Part shown: piece by piece, positions 18,666-26,964 of the stretch
Layout: the number at the start of each line of letters is the position of its first letter
Numbering within the stretch: the first letter of the stretch is position 1
Assembly (NCBI GenBank): GCA_944320775.1
Contig: CALUIV010000001.1
Span: forward strand, 1-64,000
Origin: an uncultured Paraprevotella sp.
Lineage (GTDB): Bacteria > Bacteroidota > Bacteroidia > Bacteroidales > Bacteroidaceae
DNA length: 64,000 bases
Direction of reading: 5' to 3'
Made by a program: the position numbers and the translations under genes
Notes under the pieces: model-generated
Told to the model about the DNA's origin: nothing
What the model saw: only the letters and a program-made list of their open reading frames with translations
The model's database searches: none

Positions 18666-20024
18666 ATGGAAAAGAGAACTTTCTTATTGTCAACGTTGCT
18701 TTTTATCGTTGTTGCGGCTTTTGGTCAAAGAAATCTGGAGGTAAAGGATATTAGTACGGGATTGAATGTCTTTTCTGGAAAAGATACTGAAGCTGGTGTT
18801 GTAGTTTCCTGTCCAAGTAATTTGGAACTAACATTTGAGTCATCACATGATAAAAAAGTTGATGTCTTTAATAAAGAAGTAAAGGGAGAGCAAAACTATT
18901 ATTATTTGCGATTTAATACGGGGCGCAAATATGTAGGCCGAAAATTGTTTATTCGAACGCAAGGCTATTCTTTAGTTGTTATTCCGATTGAATTGAATCC
19001 TAAAGAACTAAAGGAATATCAGTTAATAGATCCGGATGTTGAATTTGTTTACGGTTGTTATTATGAATATCGTAAGCGAGGTACGGAGTTTTTCCAGAAT
19101 AGTATGTATAGCGAGGCAAAAGAACAATATAGTATAGCAAAAGAATGTTCTGATTGTCCTCCCGATGCTAATTTGGATGAATTGATAGCGAATATAGATT
19201 CTATTGTTTGTTTTCAGGAACAGGCTGAAGAGGCTTTTGCTTTATTGAAGTATGATTTGGCTGAGGAACTATATTCAAAAATCTTACAATTGAATCCATT
19301 AGATGAGAATGCTTCGACCAGACGTAATGAATGTAAACAGATGTATAATACGGATTGCAAAAAGTATTTTGATATGGCTGAAATCTATAAAGAAGATGGT
19401 GAATATGAGAAAGCTTTAGAATTATATCAAAAAGTTTTGGATGCAAATTGTACTAATGCTTTGTTGGCTAGTGAAGAGGTAAAGAATATTCGTTTGTTAC
19501 TCCAGAGTAGAAGACAACGTTCACATGTTTTACTATATGAATATAGCAAAACGGCGCCTGTAGGAATAAGTTATGGTTCATATAAGAATAAAAAAACTGG
19601 ACGTTATTTTAATTTTACTTTGCATCCGGATTTGTTTTTTGCTATCCGTAATGACTTTGATAAATGCAGAAAAGCTGAATTTTCTATAACCCCATTAGGA
19701 TGGACTGTTAATCCTGTGCATAAATATCCTTATTGTTGGATTGTTTTTGGTTTGGGATATACTGGCGTTTGCCGTTACGAAACAGAGGATGGTGAGATTT
19801 ATCAGCCGGGAAGTTTTGTTGAAGGTGCTGAAGGAGAGGATGAAACAGTTGATGAACCAAAATTTAAAGTTTACAGTGCAATTTCACCAGAATTAGGTAT
19901 CACTCTTAAAGTTTGGCATTTTGCTATCCGTTATACATTCCAGTATCGTTTTGCTGTTAGTAAAAAATATGCAGATGTTATAGACGAACAACGTCATGCT
20001 ATCGGTGTAGGATTTTGTTTCTAA
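18666..20024 (+). CDS. Exported TPR protein with barrel-like C-terminus
   Basis: A 452-residue protein with signal peptide (about residues 1-20, ending AAFGQ). Residues 21-115 form a beta-rich PEGA-like segment (LFIRTQGYSLVVIPIEL). Residues 125-285 are TPR helices (FFQNSMYSEAKEQYSIAKECS, LLKYDLAEELYSKILQLNP, DGEYEKALELYQKVLDANC). The last 160 residues alternate polar and aromatic residues (YCWIVFGLGYTGVCRYE, FAIRYTFQYRFAVSKKY) and end in Phe, as outer-membrane strands do. ATG 18666 is preferred to the TTG at 18657. It closes the four-gene operon and could tether the complex at the outer membrane; function unknown. Confidence 0.73.
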   Translation: MEKRTFLLSTLLFIVVAAFGQRNLEVKDISTGLNVFSGKDTEAGVVVSCPSNLELTFESSHDKKVDVFNKEVKGEQNYYYLRFNTGRKYVGRKLFIRTQGYSLVVIPIELNPKELKEYQLIDPDVEFVYGCYYEYRKRGTEFFQNSMYSEAKEQYSIAKECSDCPPDANLDELIANIDSIVCFQEQAEEAFALLKYDLAEELYSKILQLNPLDENASTRRNECKQMYNTDCKKYFDMAEIYKEDGEYEKALELYQKVLDANCTNALLASEEVKNIRLLLQSRRQRSHVLLYEYSKTAPVGISYGSYKNKKTGRYFNFTLHPDLFFAIRNDFDKCRKAEFSITPLGWTVNPVHKYPYCWIVFGLGYTGVCRYETEDGEIYQPGSFVEGAEGEDETVDEPKFKVYSAISPELGITLKVWHFAIRYTFQYRFAVSKKYADVIDEQRHAIGVGFCF

Positions 20025-20106
20025 AGGATTATAACAGAAGATTGTTCTTTTAATGTTATGAGTCGGATTACAGAAAATTGAATAATACATTATATGATTC
20101 AAATAG

Positions 20107-20179
20107 AAATCCATTGTATTTGGGAGCGTGTATCTTATAAAAGTATAACTACACCAATATCCCCAATTACAATGGATTT
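20107..20179. terminator. Long two-tier stem-loop between convergent genes
   Basis: The outer arms, 20107-20124 (AAATCCATTGTATTTGGG) and 20161-20179, pair over about 17 positions with one mismatch. Between them GTGTA...TACAC and TATA...TATA can form a second stem. A short T-run follows on the plus strand. The position between stops at 20024 (+) and 20301 (-) fits a bidirectional terminator. Confidence 0.6.
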
Positions 20180-20300
20180 TTAATTAGAAGAATTAGAGTT
20201 GTAAGTAATGTATATCAGTATAACCTCTAAATATATTGTGAGAGTCTGATAGATGTCAATAGAGAAAAATTTATTTCTTGCATTTAATAAAGATTCCTGT

Positions 20301-22430
20301 TTATTTATTAAGCCTAATTTTAGAGATTTCCTGAAATTCATGAAGTTGTGATTCCGGCATTTGGGCTTTTTGTTTCCATTCGTCAGAACCATAAACGCCT
20401 ACTAAGGATAAATCAAAGGGGCGGAAACGGATCTTTTTTATGTTTTTGGATGATTTGAATCGGTAGTCATCTTTTTCGGGGGCAATGAAAAGTGGATCTG
20501 CAACGATTGAATGTTTTTCTTTTTTATTTTTCCATTCTTCGAAGGTATATTTCCCAAATACAGGTTTTCCTTTGAGATGCCAGTACATGTTGTAGTCTAT
20601 ATCCAAATGGCCTTGTTCCCAAGGTCCAGCCAACGTTTCCCCTTGATCTTGGAGGATGATGTTATGCTTGAAATGGAACGATAAATGGTTTTCTACTCTG
20701 GTGTATTGAGCCTGATAATAATGCCCAAAGGCAAATATATTGTTTTCGATTCTATTGTCTTTTCCATAATGTTGATGGAATCCTCCGCTTTTACAGCGAT
20801 AGACCAAATTGGAACTCATTTCAACTCCAGTAGATCCTTCGTCGGTATATAAGCCCCATCCTCCATAATCGTACGATAGAACATCGTGAATAATGTTGTT
20901 GACAATTCGTGTGCCGTGAGATTCGCCTAAGGTATATACGGCTCCCATATCAGACAGTTCTCCCCATCCGATATGATGGATATGGTTGTATGCGATCAGA
21001 TTCCTGACGGCAGGACTGGTCAGTTTCATTTGAGCAAAATCGACTGTACCATCTTTTTGAAGTGCATTGGTCCAAACCTGGTTAGAGTGGTTGTAGCCCC
21101 AAATCCATCCGACAGAAATACCGGAATAACGAAGGTCAGAAATCTCATTATGCGTGATTTGGTTGTCAGAGGCGTGGAATATTGCAACGCCGACACCACA
21201 GGGTAGTTCGCTTCCGGCATGGGTGATTATCGAATTGTTTACAATATTGTTCCTGCTGATCAGGGTTGGGTCGTTTGTGAAGCAAGGATTGCCTATTTTA
21301 ATTCCACCGGCTCCCATATCTGAGAGATAACAGTGGTCAATCCTGTTGTTTTTGCAATTCCAGTTTAACCATATCGCATATCCGCCGGTGTGTTGCATTT
21401 CACAATTGAAAAAACAAATGTTACGGGTATGTTCCAGTTCAATAGCTGCCTCTGTGGTAGCTGCCGCTTGCATAGGTTCGTTTCCATATAGGGGCATCTG
21501 GTATGCTGCATATTGAAAAGAAATGTTTTCAAAGCGGATATCACTTAAAGGAGCATTTGTATCTCCTTTCATGATCAGCCATTGGTGCAGGGTGGGAGCG
21601 ACGCATTCTGCATCCGTCAAGTCTTCTCCTTCTCTAGGTATGTAGTATAAGTAGCCTTCTTTTCGGTCGAGATACCATTCTCCTGGAACGTCTAATGCAG
21701 ATTTATAACCATACATGATGTATCTGGCACCTCCTGATATGGGATTCCATGACTGCATACCTTTTCCTTGTATGTAAATAAAACCTGAGTCAGGGCAGGC
21801 ATAAGCTACTTTTTTTTGTGTGATATCCCATTTATGGTAGAAACGAAAACGGACATCTGTCAGTTCTTCAGCCGACAATGTGCTCAGGGATTTCAAATCA
21901 GTCTGATCAAATAAAATTTTTTGTGTGGCATATTTAGCAGAACGGATGCCCCGAACATAAGGAAATTCTTTTGATCCACGTACAAAGAACCAGTCTTTAT
22001 TCGGAGTTTTGGCCCATGTAGCTCTCCGGCCGTTTACATAGAATTGTTCAAAGGAATAATTGTAAAGTTTGACTTCGGGTATATAGGCACGGTAAATATT
22101 GTTTTTGTATTGTTCCCAACCGGTTATTTTAATTCCTCCGATAAAGCGGGGTAACTGTTCCGCTGCTCCTTTTATCACTATTGGGCAATTTAACGGGTGT
22201 GACAGTACAAGGGGTTTTTTCATTATATAGTCACCTGGAGCCACTTGAATAAAAAGAGTATCAAGGTTAGTATTACAAGCTTGTAAGGCTCTTTCAAGAC
22301 TAAGGAAAGGCTGGTCTTTGCTGCCTGTTCCGTTATCGTTTCCCTGAGGGGCAATATACACTGTTTTCTGGTTAATAGCAAAAGCCGAAATATAATTGCA
22401 CAGCAACAGAATGAAAACAATTTTTTTCAT
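20301..22430 (-). CDS. Secreted right-handed beta-helix protein (GH141-like)
   Basis: A 709-residue protein with signal peptide (residues 1-18, MKKIVFILLLCNYISAFA). The N-terminal segment TVYIAPQGNDNGTGSKDQPF is the classic start of Bacteroidota parallel beta-helix carbohydrate enzymes. The body has repeated coils rich in Asn and Gly (IRFENISFQYAAYQMPLYGN, NRIDHCYLSDMGAGGIKIGN, NNSIITHAGS, NQITHNEISDLRYSGIS). Such proteins include polysaccharide lyases and GH141 enzymes; the overall layout suggests GH141, but catalytic residues cannot be assigned with certainty. ATG at 22428-22430 is the start; it overlaps nothing but lies 32 bases after the upstream phosphoesterase gene's stop. Confidence 0.72.
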   Translation of the reverse strand: MKKIVFILLLCNYISAFAINQKTVYIAPQGNDNGTGSKDQPFLSLERALQACNTNLDTLFIQVAPGDYIMKKPLVLSHPLNCPIVIKGAAEQLPRFIGGIKITGWEQYKNNIYRAYIPEVKLYNYSFEQFYVNGRRATWAKTPNKDWFFVRGSKEFPYVRGIRSAKYATQKILFDQTDLKSLSTLSAEELTDVRFRFYHKWDITQKKVAYACPDSGFIYIQGKGMQSWNPISGGARYIMYGYKSALDVPGEWYLDRKEGYLYYIPREGEDLTDAECVAPTLHQWLIMKGDTNAPLSDIRFENISFQYAAYQMPLYGNEPMQAAATTEAAIELEHTRNICFFNCEMQHTGGYAIWLNWNCKNNRIDHCYLSDMGAGGIKIGNPCFTNDPTLISRNNIVNNSIITHAGSELPCGVGVAIFHASDNQITHNEISDLRYSGISVGWIWGYNHSNQVWTNALQKDGTVDFAQMKLTSPAVRNLIAYNHIHHIGWGELSDMGAVYTLGESHGTRIVNNIIHDVLSYDYGGWGLYTDEGSTGVEMSSNLVYRCKSGGFHQHYGKDNRIENNIFAFGHYYQAQYTRVENHLSFHFKHNIILQDQGETLAGPWEQGHLDIDYNMYWHLKGKPVFGKYTFEEWKNKKEKHSIVADPLFIAPEKDDYRFKSSKNIKKIRFRPFDLSLVGVYGSDEWKQKAQMPESQLHEFQEISKIRLNK

Positions 22431-22461
22431 AATTATCTTAGTATTTAAAGTTAGAATATAG

Positions 22462-23490
22462 TTATTCTTTAAGTTCAAATGTCACAAATAGTCCTTTATG
22501 GTCTGTAGGCCAGACATTCAATGGGGTGATGAAACGGTCACGGGACGTTTCTTGGATTCGTTCTGCTTTCCGGATGCTTCCTTTAGGACCGAAGATTACG
22601 GCATCTTTCAATTTTAGTTTCTTGTTCGGATAATAGAAAATATAATCAATCCGGTCGCGCTCGTCTGATTTGGGAGCCCAGGTGAGTCGGTTAACTTCAA
22701 CTAACGGATTGTCAGAAGGGAAAGTAAATCCGGGATATTTAAGGACATCCGGATATTTTTCCCGGTATGTATCAATAAATCCGGCATTATCCAATAGTAA
22801 AGTTACGGTCCAGGGTATGATCATACCATTATGATCATATAAGTCTTTAGTTGTTCGTGTCCAGTCAAGATGTGACGGTTCGTTGAAGTCTCCTCCCAAG
22901 ATTACGATAATTCCGTTTTCGATATCTTGTTTAGCTGCGGTGATGAATTTTTTTATGGCATCATCACGTAAGGAAGCATCGTTAAAAGCCAATACTTCTG
23001 CGATCGATTCAGGTTTGGGGATTTCAGCCCAGGTGGAACCATGATATCCTCTGACATTATAATAGGCGTCTTTGAGATAATCTAAATGAGCCGTATAAAC
23101 AGCTATTGGGTGACCGTTGATTTCGGTGAGCATGCGATGAATGGTTCCGTGGTCATTTTCCAAAGGAAAGACAATGGTTGAATCGGATATAGGATGTTTA
23201 CTCAGTAATCCGGTATCGTTGGAATAAAATGAGTAATAGGTTTCGCCTTTTTCTTTTAATGAAGAGACAATCCGGTCACAAAACCGACTATTATGATAAT
23301 TTCTTACTTCGCTGAATGTGACGAAATCGGGCTTTAGCCGGACTATTTCATTAATAATGGCATCATAACCTCCTTTGACCATAGTTCCTTCCTGCCAGAT
23401 GTTCCACTGAAGTACTGTGAACCGTTGTTTTGCTGACGTGTGGAGCAGAAAAGTTGAGAATAAGAATAAGAGTAAACAAATCTTTTTCAT
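22462..23490 (-). CDS. Secreted endonuclease/exonuclease/phosphatase-family hydrolase
   Basis: A 342-residue protein with signal peptide (residues 1-20, ending LHTSA). It has the metal-dependent EEP fold motifs in order: LQWNIWQEG, TFSEVRNY (metal-binding Glu), YTAHLDYL, ILGGDFNEPSHLDW, DYIFYYPN and the final WPTDHKGLFVTFEL with the catalytic His. Family members cleave phosphodiesters in nucleic acids, sphingomyelin or inositol phosphates; the exported form suggests a periplasmic or extracellular phosphodiester substrate. It is the first gene of an operon with the beta-helix protein, an unusual pairing for a glycan enzyme. Confidence 0.88.
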   Translation of the reverse strand: MKKICLLLFLFSTFLLHTSAKQRFTVLQWNIWQEGTMVKGGYDAIINEIVRLKPDFVTFSEVRNYHNSRFCDRIVSSLKEKGETYYSFYSNDTGLLSKHPISDSTIVFPLENDHGTIHRMLTEINGHPIAVYTAHLDYLKDAYYNVRGYHGSTWAEIPKPESIAEVLAFNDASLRDDAIKKFITAAKQDIENGIIVILGGDFNEPSHLDWTRTTKDLYDHNGMIIPWTVTLLLDNAGFIDTYREKYPDVLKYPGFTFPSDNPLVEVNRLTWAPKSDERDRIDYIFYYPNKKLKLKDAVIFGPKGSIRKAERIQETSRDRFITPLNVWPTDHKGLFVTFELKE

Positions 23491-23804
23491 GTGTATTTTA
23501 ATTTAGTTGTATTTCAAAGTAATCATTGTTAGCAGATCGAGAAATACCGTATGGTCAATTGTCTGACCTGATCGGATTCTAAATGCAAAAGTATGAGATT
23601 TGTCTGACATGAAACATGTTTTATATGTTAAAGATGTCAGATATAACATTTGTTCCGTTGTATGAGAATCTATCTTTTGTCCTGAATATCGGATTTACAA
23701 ATAATTTTAATAAAATGTAGATTCTTTTTTTTTCAATAAATGAAAAAAGATTAAACGGAGGCTATTGTTAGTTGATTTTTCTAACTTTGTAATCTACTAA
23801 CAAA
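23491..23804. other. Divergent intergenic region with two promoters
   Basis: This region separates the minus-strand phosphoesterase operon from the plus-strand Crp/Fnr gene. It contains the repeated TTGTCTGAC motif described separately and, at 23782-23789, TAACTTTG, a -7 type box 16 bases before the Crp/Fnr ATG. No open frame or RNA gene was seen. Confidence 0.6.
23559..23641. promoter_or_regulatory. Operator-like repeated TTGTCTGAC motif with promoter box
   Basis: TTGTCTGACCTGA (23559-23571) recurs as TTGTCTGACATGA (23600-23612), 41 bases apart, and the core appears inverted as ATGTCAGA (23634-23641). Between the two direct copies lies CAAAAGTA (23586-23593), which on the minus strand is the -7 type box TACTTTTG for the phosphoesterase gene. 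The arrangement suggests a transcription-factor site; which factor is unknown. Confidence 0.45.
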
Positions 23805-24380
23805 ATGACTATGGCTGATCTTAATCTATTGCATAAAAACAAAGAATTGTCCCATTTGATTGCTTTTATAAAAAAGAAAGGGGAACGGAGAGTTATTCAC
23901 AAAAAAGAATTTTTTATACGGGCTGGCGTCTATCATGATGAAATCGCTTATGTGTTACGTGGTGGATTTAAATTCTTTATTCAGGATTATCGGGGCAAAG
24001 AACAGATTATGTCTTTTTCTTTTGATCATGAACTGGTGGCCTGTTATCTGCCTCCAAGAGTAGGATCTGTGGCATTGGTTAATGTCCAAGCATTGGAAGA
24101 TTCTACAATTTTAGTGATTCCTTTGGATAAACTGTTACAGAAAATTCAAATTGTGGTTGCTGATACAGTGTATATTCACAGTTTTGTGGAGAGTCTGTCT
24201 TTTGATTTGTTACAGAAAAATTTGTCTTTTCGGCGAGATTCGCCAGAACAGCGGTATTTGGATTTATTGCAGCGGGTTCCGGATATATTAAATCGGGTAA
24301 GTATTAAGGATATTGCTTCGTATGTTGGTGTAACGCCTGAAACCTTAAGTCGCATTAGAAGCAGAAGGGCTCAAAAATGA
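23805..24380 (+). CDS. Crp/Fnr family transcription regulator
   Basis: A 191-residue cytoplasmic regulator. Residues 20-125 are a cyclic-nucleotide-binding-type beta roll (FFIRAGVYHDEIAYVLRGGF, KEQIMSFSFDHELVACYLPP). Residues 145-190 are a winged helix (SPEQRYLDLLQRVPDILNRVSIKDIASYVGVTPETLSRIRSR). There are no Fnr-type N-terminal cysteines, so it is not an oxygen-sensing Fnr. This short class is abundant in Bacteroidota. It is divergent from the phosphoesterase operon and 92 bases upstream of the GH3 gene, so either could be a target. Confidence 0.87.
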   Translation: MTMADLNLLHKNKELSHLIAFIKKKGERRVIHKKEFFIRAGVYHDEIAYVLRGGFKFFIQDYRGKEQIMSFSFDHELVACYLPPRVGSVALVNVQALEDSTILVIPLDKLLQKIQIVVADTVYIHSFVESLSFDLLQKNLSFRRDSPEQRYLDLLQRVPDILNRVSIKDIASYVGVTPETLSRIRSRRAQK

Positions 24381-24472
24381 TGATTTAAATCAAGGAAAAT
24401 AACAAATATTGGGTCTCATTTATCTTAATATGCTTAAAATTATTTTTCTTTGAAAAATTATTTGTTACTGAT

Positions 24473-26929
24473 ATGAAAAAAATAGTTCTAACTTCAGTTT
24501 GTGCTCTGTTGTTATCGGTAAGCTATGCACGTTCCCAAGATCCATTTCCTTATAAAAAGAAAATCTATAAAAAGGGTTGGATCGACTTCAACAAAAACGG
24601 AAAGAAGGATATCTATGAAGATCCCAATCAGGATGTTGAGAAGCGGATTGATGACCTGATTTCACAGATGACTTTAGAGGAAAAAACATGTCAATTGGCT
24701 ACCTATTACGGTTATAAGAAAGCATTGGAAGACAGTGTACCTACTGTTGGCTGGAAGACGAACATTCTAAAAGATGGTATAGCCAACATTGACGAACATC
24801 TGAATAAGGAAATTGGTGACCCTGATACATTGGCCAAAGCACTGGCTGAAACTCAGCGTTTTTTTGTGGAATATACTCGATTGGGTATTCCTGTGGATTT
24901 TACAAATGAGGGAATTAGAGGTCTATGTGCGCATAGTGCTACCAGTTTCCCGTCGATGAATGGACTAGGATGTACATGGGATAAGGAATTGGCCTATCTG
25001 CAAGGTGTTGTTGAAGGTAGGGAGGCCCGGGTTATGGGATACACTAATATTTATGCTCCTATTCTTGATGTTGCGAGAGACCAACGTTGGGGACGATGGG
25101 AAGGATCTATTGGTGAAGATCCCTATTTAGTTGCACGTATCGGAGTAGCTATGAGTAAAGGTATACAGAGTCAGCAGGTTGTATCCACACCCAAACACTA
25201 TGTTGGTTACGGTGACTGTAAAGCGGCCCGTCAATGGGATGCACGTACTGATCCACATATCACTCCTTCGGAAATGTATTACATTCATGAATATCCTTTT
25301 CGAAAAGTGTTTCAGGAAGCAGGAGCTTTAGGTGTGATGTGTGCCTATAATGATTATGATGGTATACCCATGGCTGGAAGTTACCATTATCTGACGGAAG
25401 TGTTACGTAAGGAAATGGGCTTCAAAGGTTATGTCGTATCAGACAGTTATGCCATCGGCCGTCTGAATGGGGTACACAAAGTGACTCCTGACTTTAAAGA
25501 GTCAGGGCGTAAAGCTATAGAGGCAGGTTTAAATGTACGTACAGAGTTTAATGATCCTACGGAATACATTACGAATCTCCGTGAATTGGTTCAGGAAGGC
25601 AAACTATCTGTGGAGCGGATAGATGAACTGGTCAGAGATGTCTTGTATGTTAAGTTCTGGTTGGGTCTGTTCGACAATCCCTATACGGGTTCCATTGAGA
25701 AAGCTTCTGATATAGTTTCATGTGAAAAACATATGAATATTGCTTTGCGCGCTTCACGCGAATGCCTTGTACTACTGAAGAATACCGACAACATGCTTCC
25801 CCTCCGGAACAGATACCGTAAGATAGCTGTCATTGGTCCCAACGCCGACTCTGACAATTACATTCCTGCGCACTATGGTCCGATGGGTTTTAAGCGTTTT
25901 TATAGTGTCCTGGACGGACTTAAAAGAGTATATGAGAATGAAGACGTAGAAATCAACTACGTTAAGGGGATCGACATGGTTAATCCGGGGTGGCCTGAAA
26001 ATGAACTGATGTGCGATACATTGACAGCCGGAGAACAAAAATCCATACAGGAAGCTGTGAATCTGGCACGTTGTAGCGATGTGGCGGTACTGGTATTGGG
26101 AGATGACCAGCGCACTTCCGGTGAGAGTCGTACACGTAGTAGTCTTGATTTGCCCGGACATCAGGAACAGTTATTGGAAGCTGTGGTTAGAACAGGTAAA
26201 CCTGTCGTATTGGTTCTCATTTGGGGACGTCCTGCAACCATCAATTTTGCTGACCGTTATTGTAAAGGTATTTTGGCAGCAGGATATCCCGGTGCACAAG
26301 GTGGTCTGGCAATTGCAGAAGCATTGAAGGGTGACTACAATCCGGGAGGCAAACTTACGGGTACCTGGCCCAAAACTGTTGGTCAACTTCCGATGAACAT
26401 ACCGGCCAAACCAAACGCTAACTGGGAACCTGTGAAATATCGTTCTGCGGCTAATAAAGGACTGTTGTATTGTTTTGGCCATGGTTTGTCCTATACAACT
26501 TTCCGTTATGATAATTTGAAAATTGATAGCATTCATACTCAGAGTGCTCGTGTCAGAGTAACCTGTCAGGTAACTAATACGGGGAATGTAGCTGGAGACG
26601 AAGTGGTACAATTATATGTCAACGATGTAGTAAGTTCTACTACTACCTATGAGAAGAATCTTAGAGGTTTTGAACGTATCCACTTGCTGCCTGGTGAAAG
26701 TAAAGAGGTCTCTTTTAACATAGTTCCTGATGATTTGATTCTCATAAACGAACAGAAAGAACGGGTTGTAGAACCTGGTGAGTTCAAAGTGATGGTCGGC
26801 AGTTCATACGAGGATATCAGATTGACAGACAGTTTCTTTTATCAGTCTGATGTAACTGACGTTAATGTTCAGTCTGCAGGAAAGGGCAAAATGATTGATG
26901 AATCTAATTTCAAAGAAGAAAAAGAATAA
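24473..26929 (+). CDS. GH3 family beta-glycosidase, exported
   Basis: An 818-residue protein with signal peptide ending near YARSQ (residue 22). An EF-hand-like DFNKNGKKDIYEDP segment follows (about residues 38-51). The GH3 N-domain has STPKHYVGYGDCKAARQWDA and the nucleophile Asp324 in GYVVSDSYAIGRL. The GH3 C-domain (about 430-650) and a C-terminal fibronectin-III-like domain (about 690-760, VTNTGNVAGDEVVQLYVND) complete the usual architecture. Family members act on beta-glucosides, beta-xylosides or alpha-arabinosides; the exact substrate cannot be read. First gene of an operon of exo-glycosidases with 30-35 base gaps. Confidence 0.92.
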   Translation: MKKIVLTSVCALLLSVSYARSQDPFPYKKKIYKKGWIDFNKNGKKDIYEDPNQDVEKRIDDLISQMTLEEKTCQLATYYGYKKALEDSVPTVGWKTNILKDGIANIDEHLNKEIGDPDTLAKALAETQRFFVEYTRLGIPVDFTNEGIRGLCAHSATSFPSMNGLGCTWDKELAYLQGVVEGREARVMGYTNIYAPILDVARDQRWGRWEGSIGEDPYLVARIGVAMSKGIQSQQVVSTPKHYVGYGDCKAARQWDARTDPHITPSEMYYIHEYPFRKVFQEAGALGVMCAYNDYDGIPMAGSYHYLTEVLRKEMGFKGYVVSDSYAIGRLNGVHKVTPDFKESGRKAIEAGLNVRTEFNDPTEYITNLRELVQEGKLSVERIDELVRDVLYVKFWLGLFDNPYTGSIEKASDIVSCEKHMNIALRASRECLVLLKNTDNMLPLRNRYRKIAVIGPNADSDNYIPAHYGPMGFKRFYSVLDGLKRVYENEDVEINYVKGIDMVNPGWPENELMCDTLTAGEQKSIQEAVNLARCSDVAVLVLGDDQRTSGESRTRSSLDLPGHQEQLLEAVVRTGKPVVLVLIWGRPATINFADRYCKGILAAGYPGAQGGLAIAEALKGDYNPGGKLTGTWPKTVGQLPMNIPAKPNANWEPVKYRSAANKGLLYCFGHGLSYTTFRYDNLKIDSIHTQSARVRVTCQVTNTGNVAGDEVVQLYVNDVVSSTTTYEKNLRGFERIHLLPGESKEVSFNIVPDDLILINEQKERVVEPGEFKVMVGSSYEDIRLTDSFFYQSDVTDVNVQSAGKGKMIDESNFKEEKE

Positions 26930-26964
26930 AAGATAATAAACTTTATAAATGAATCTATATCATT

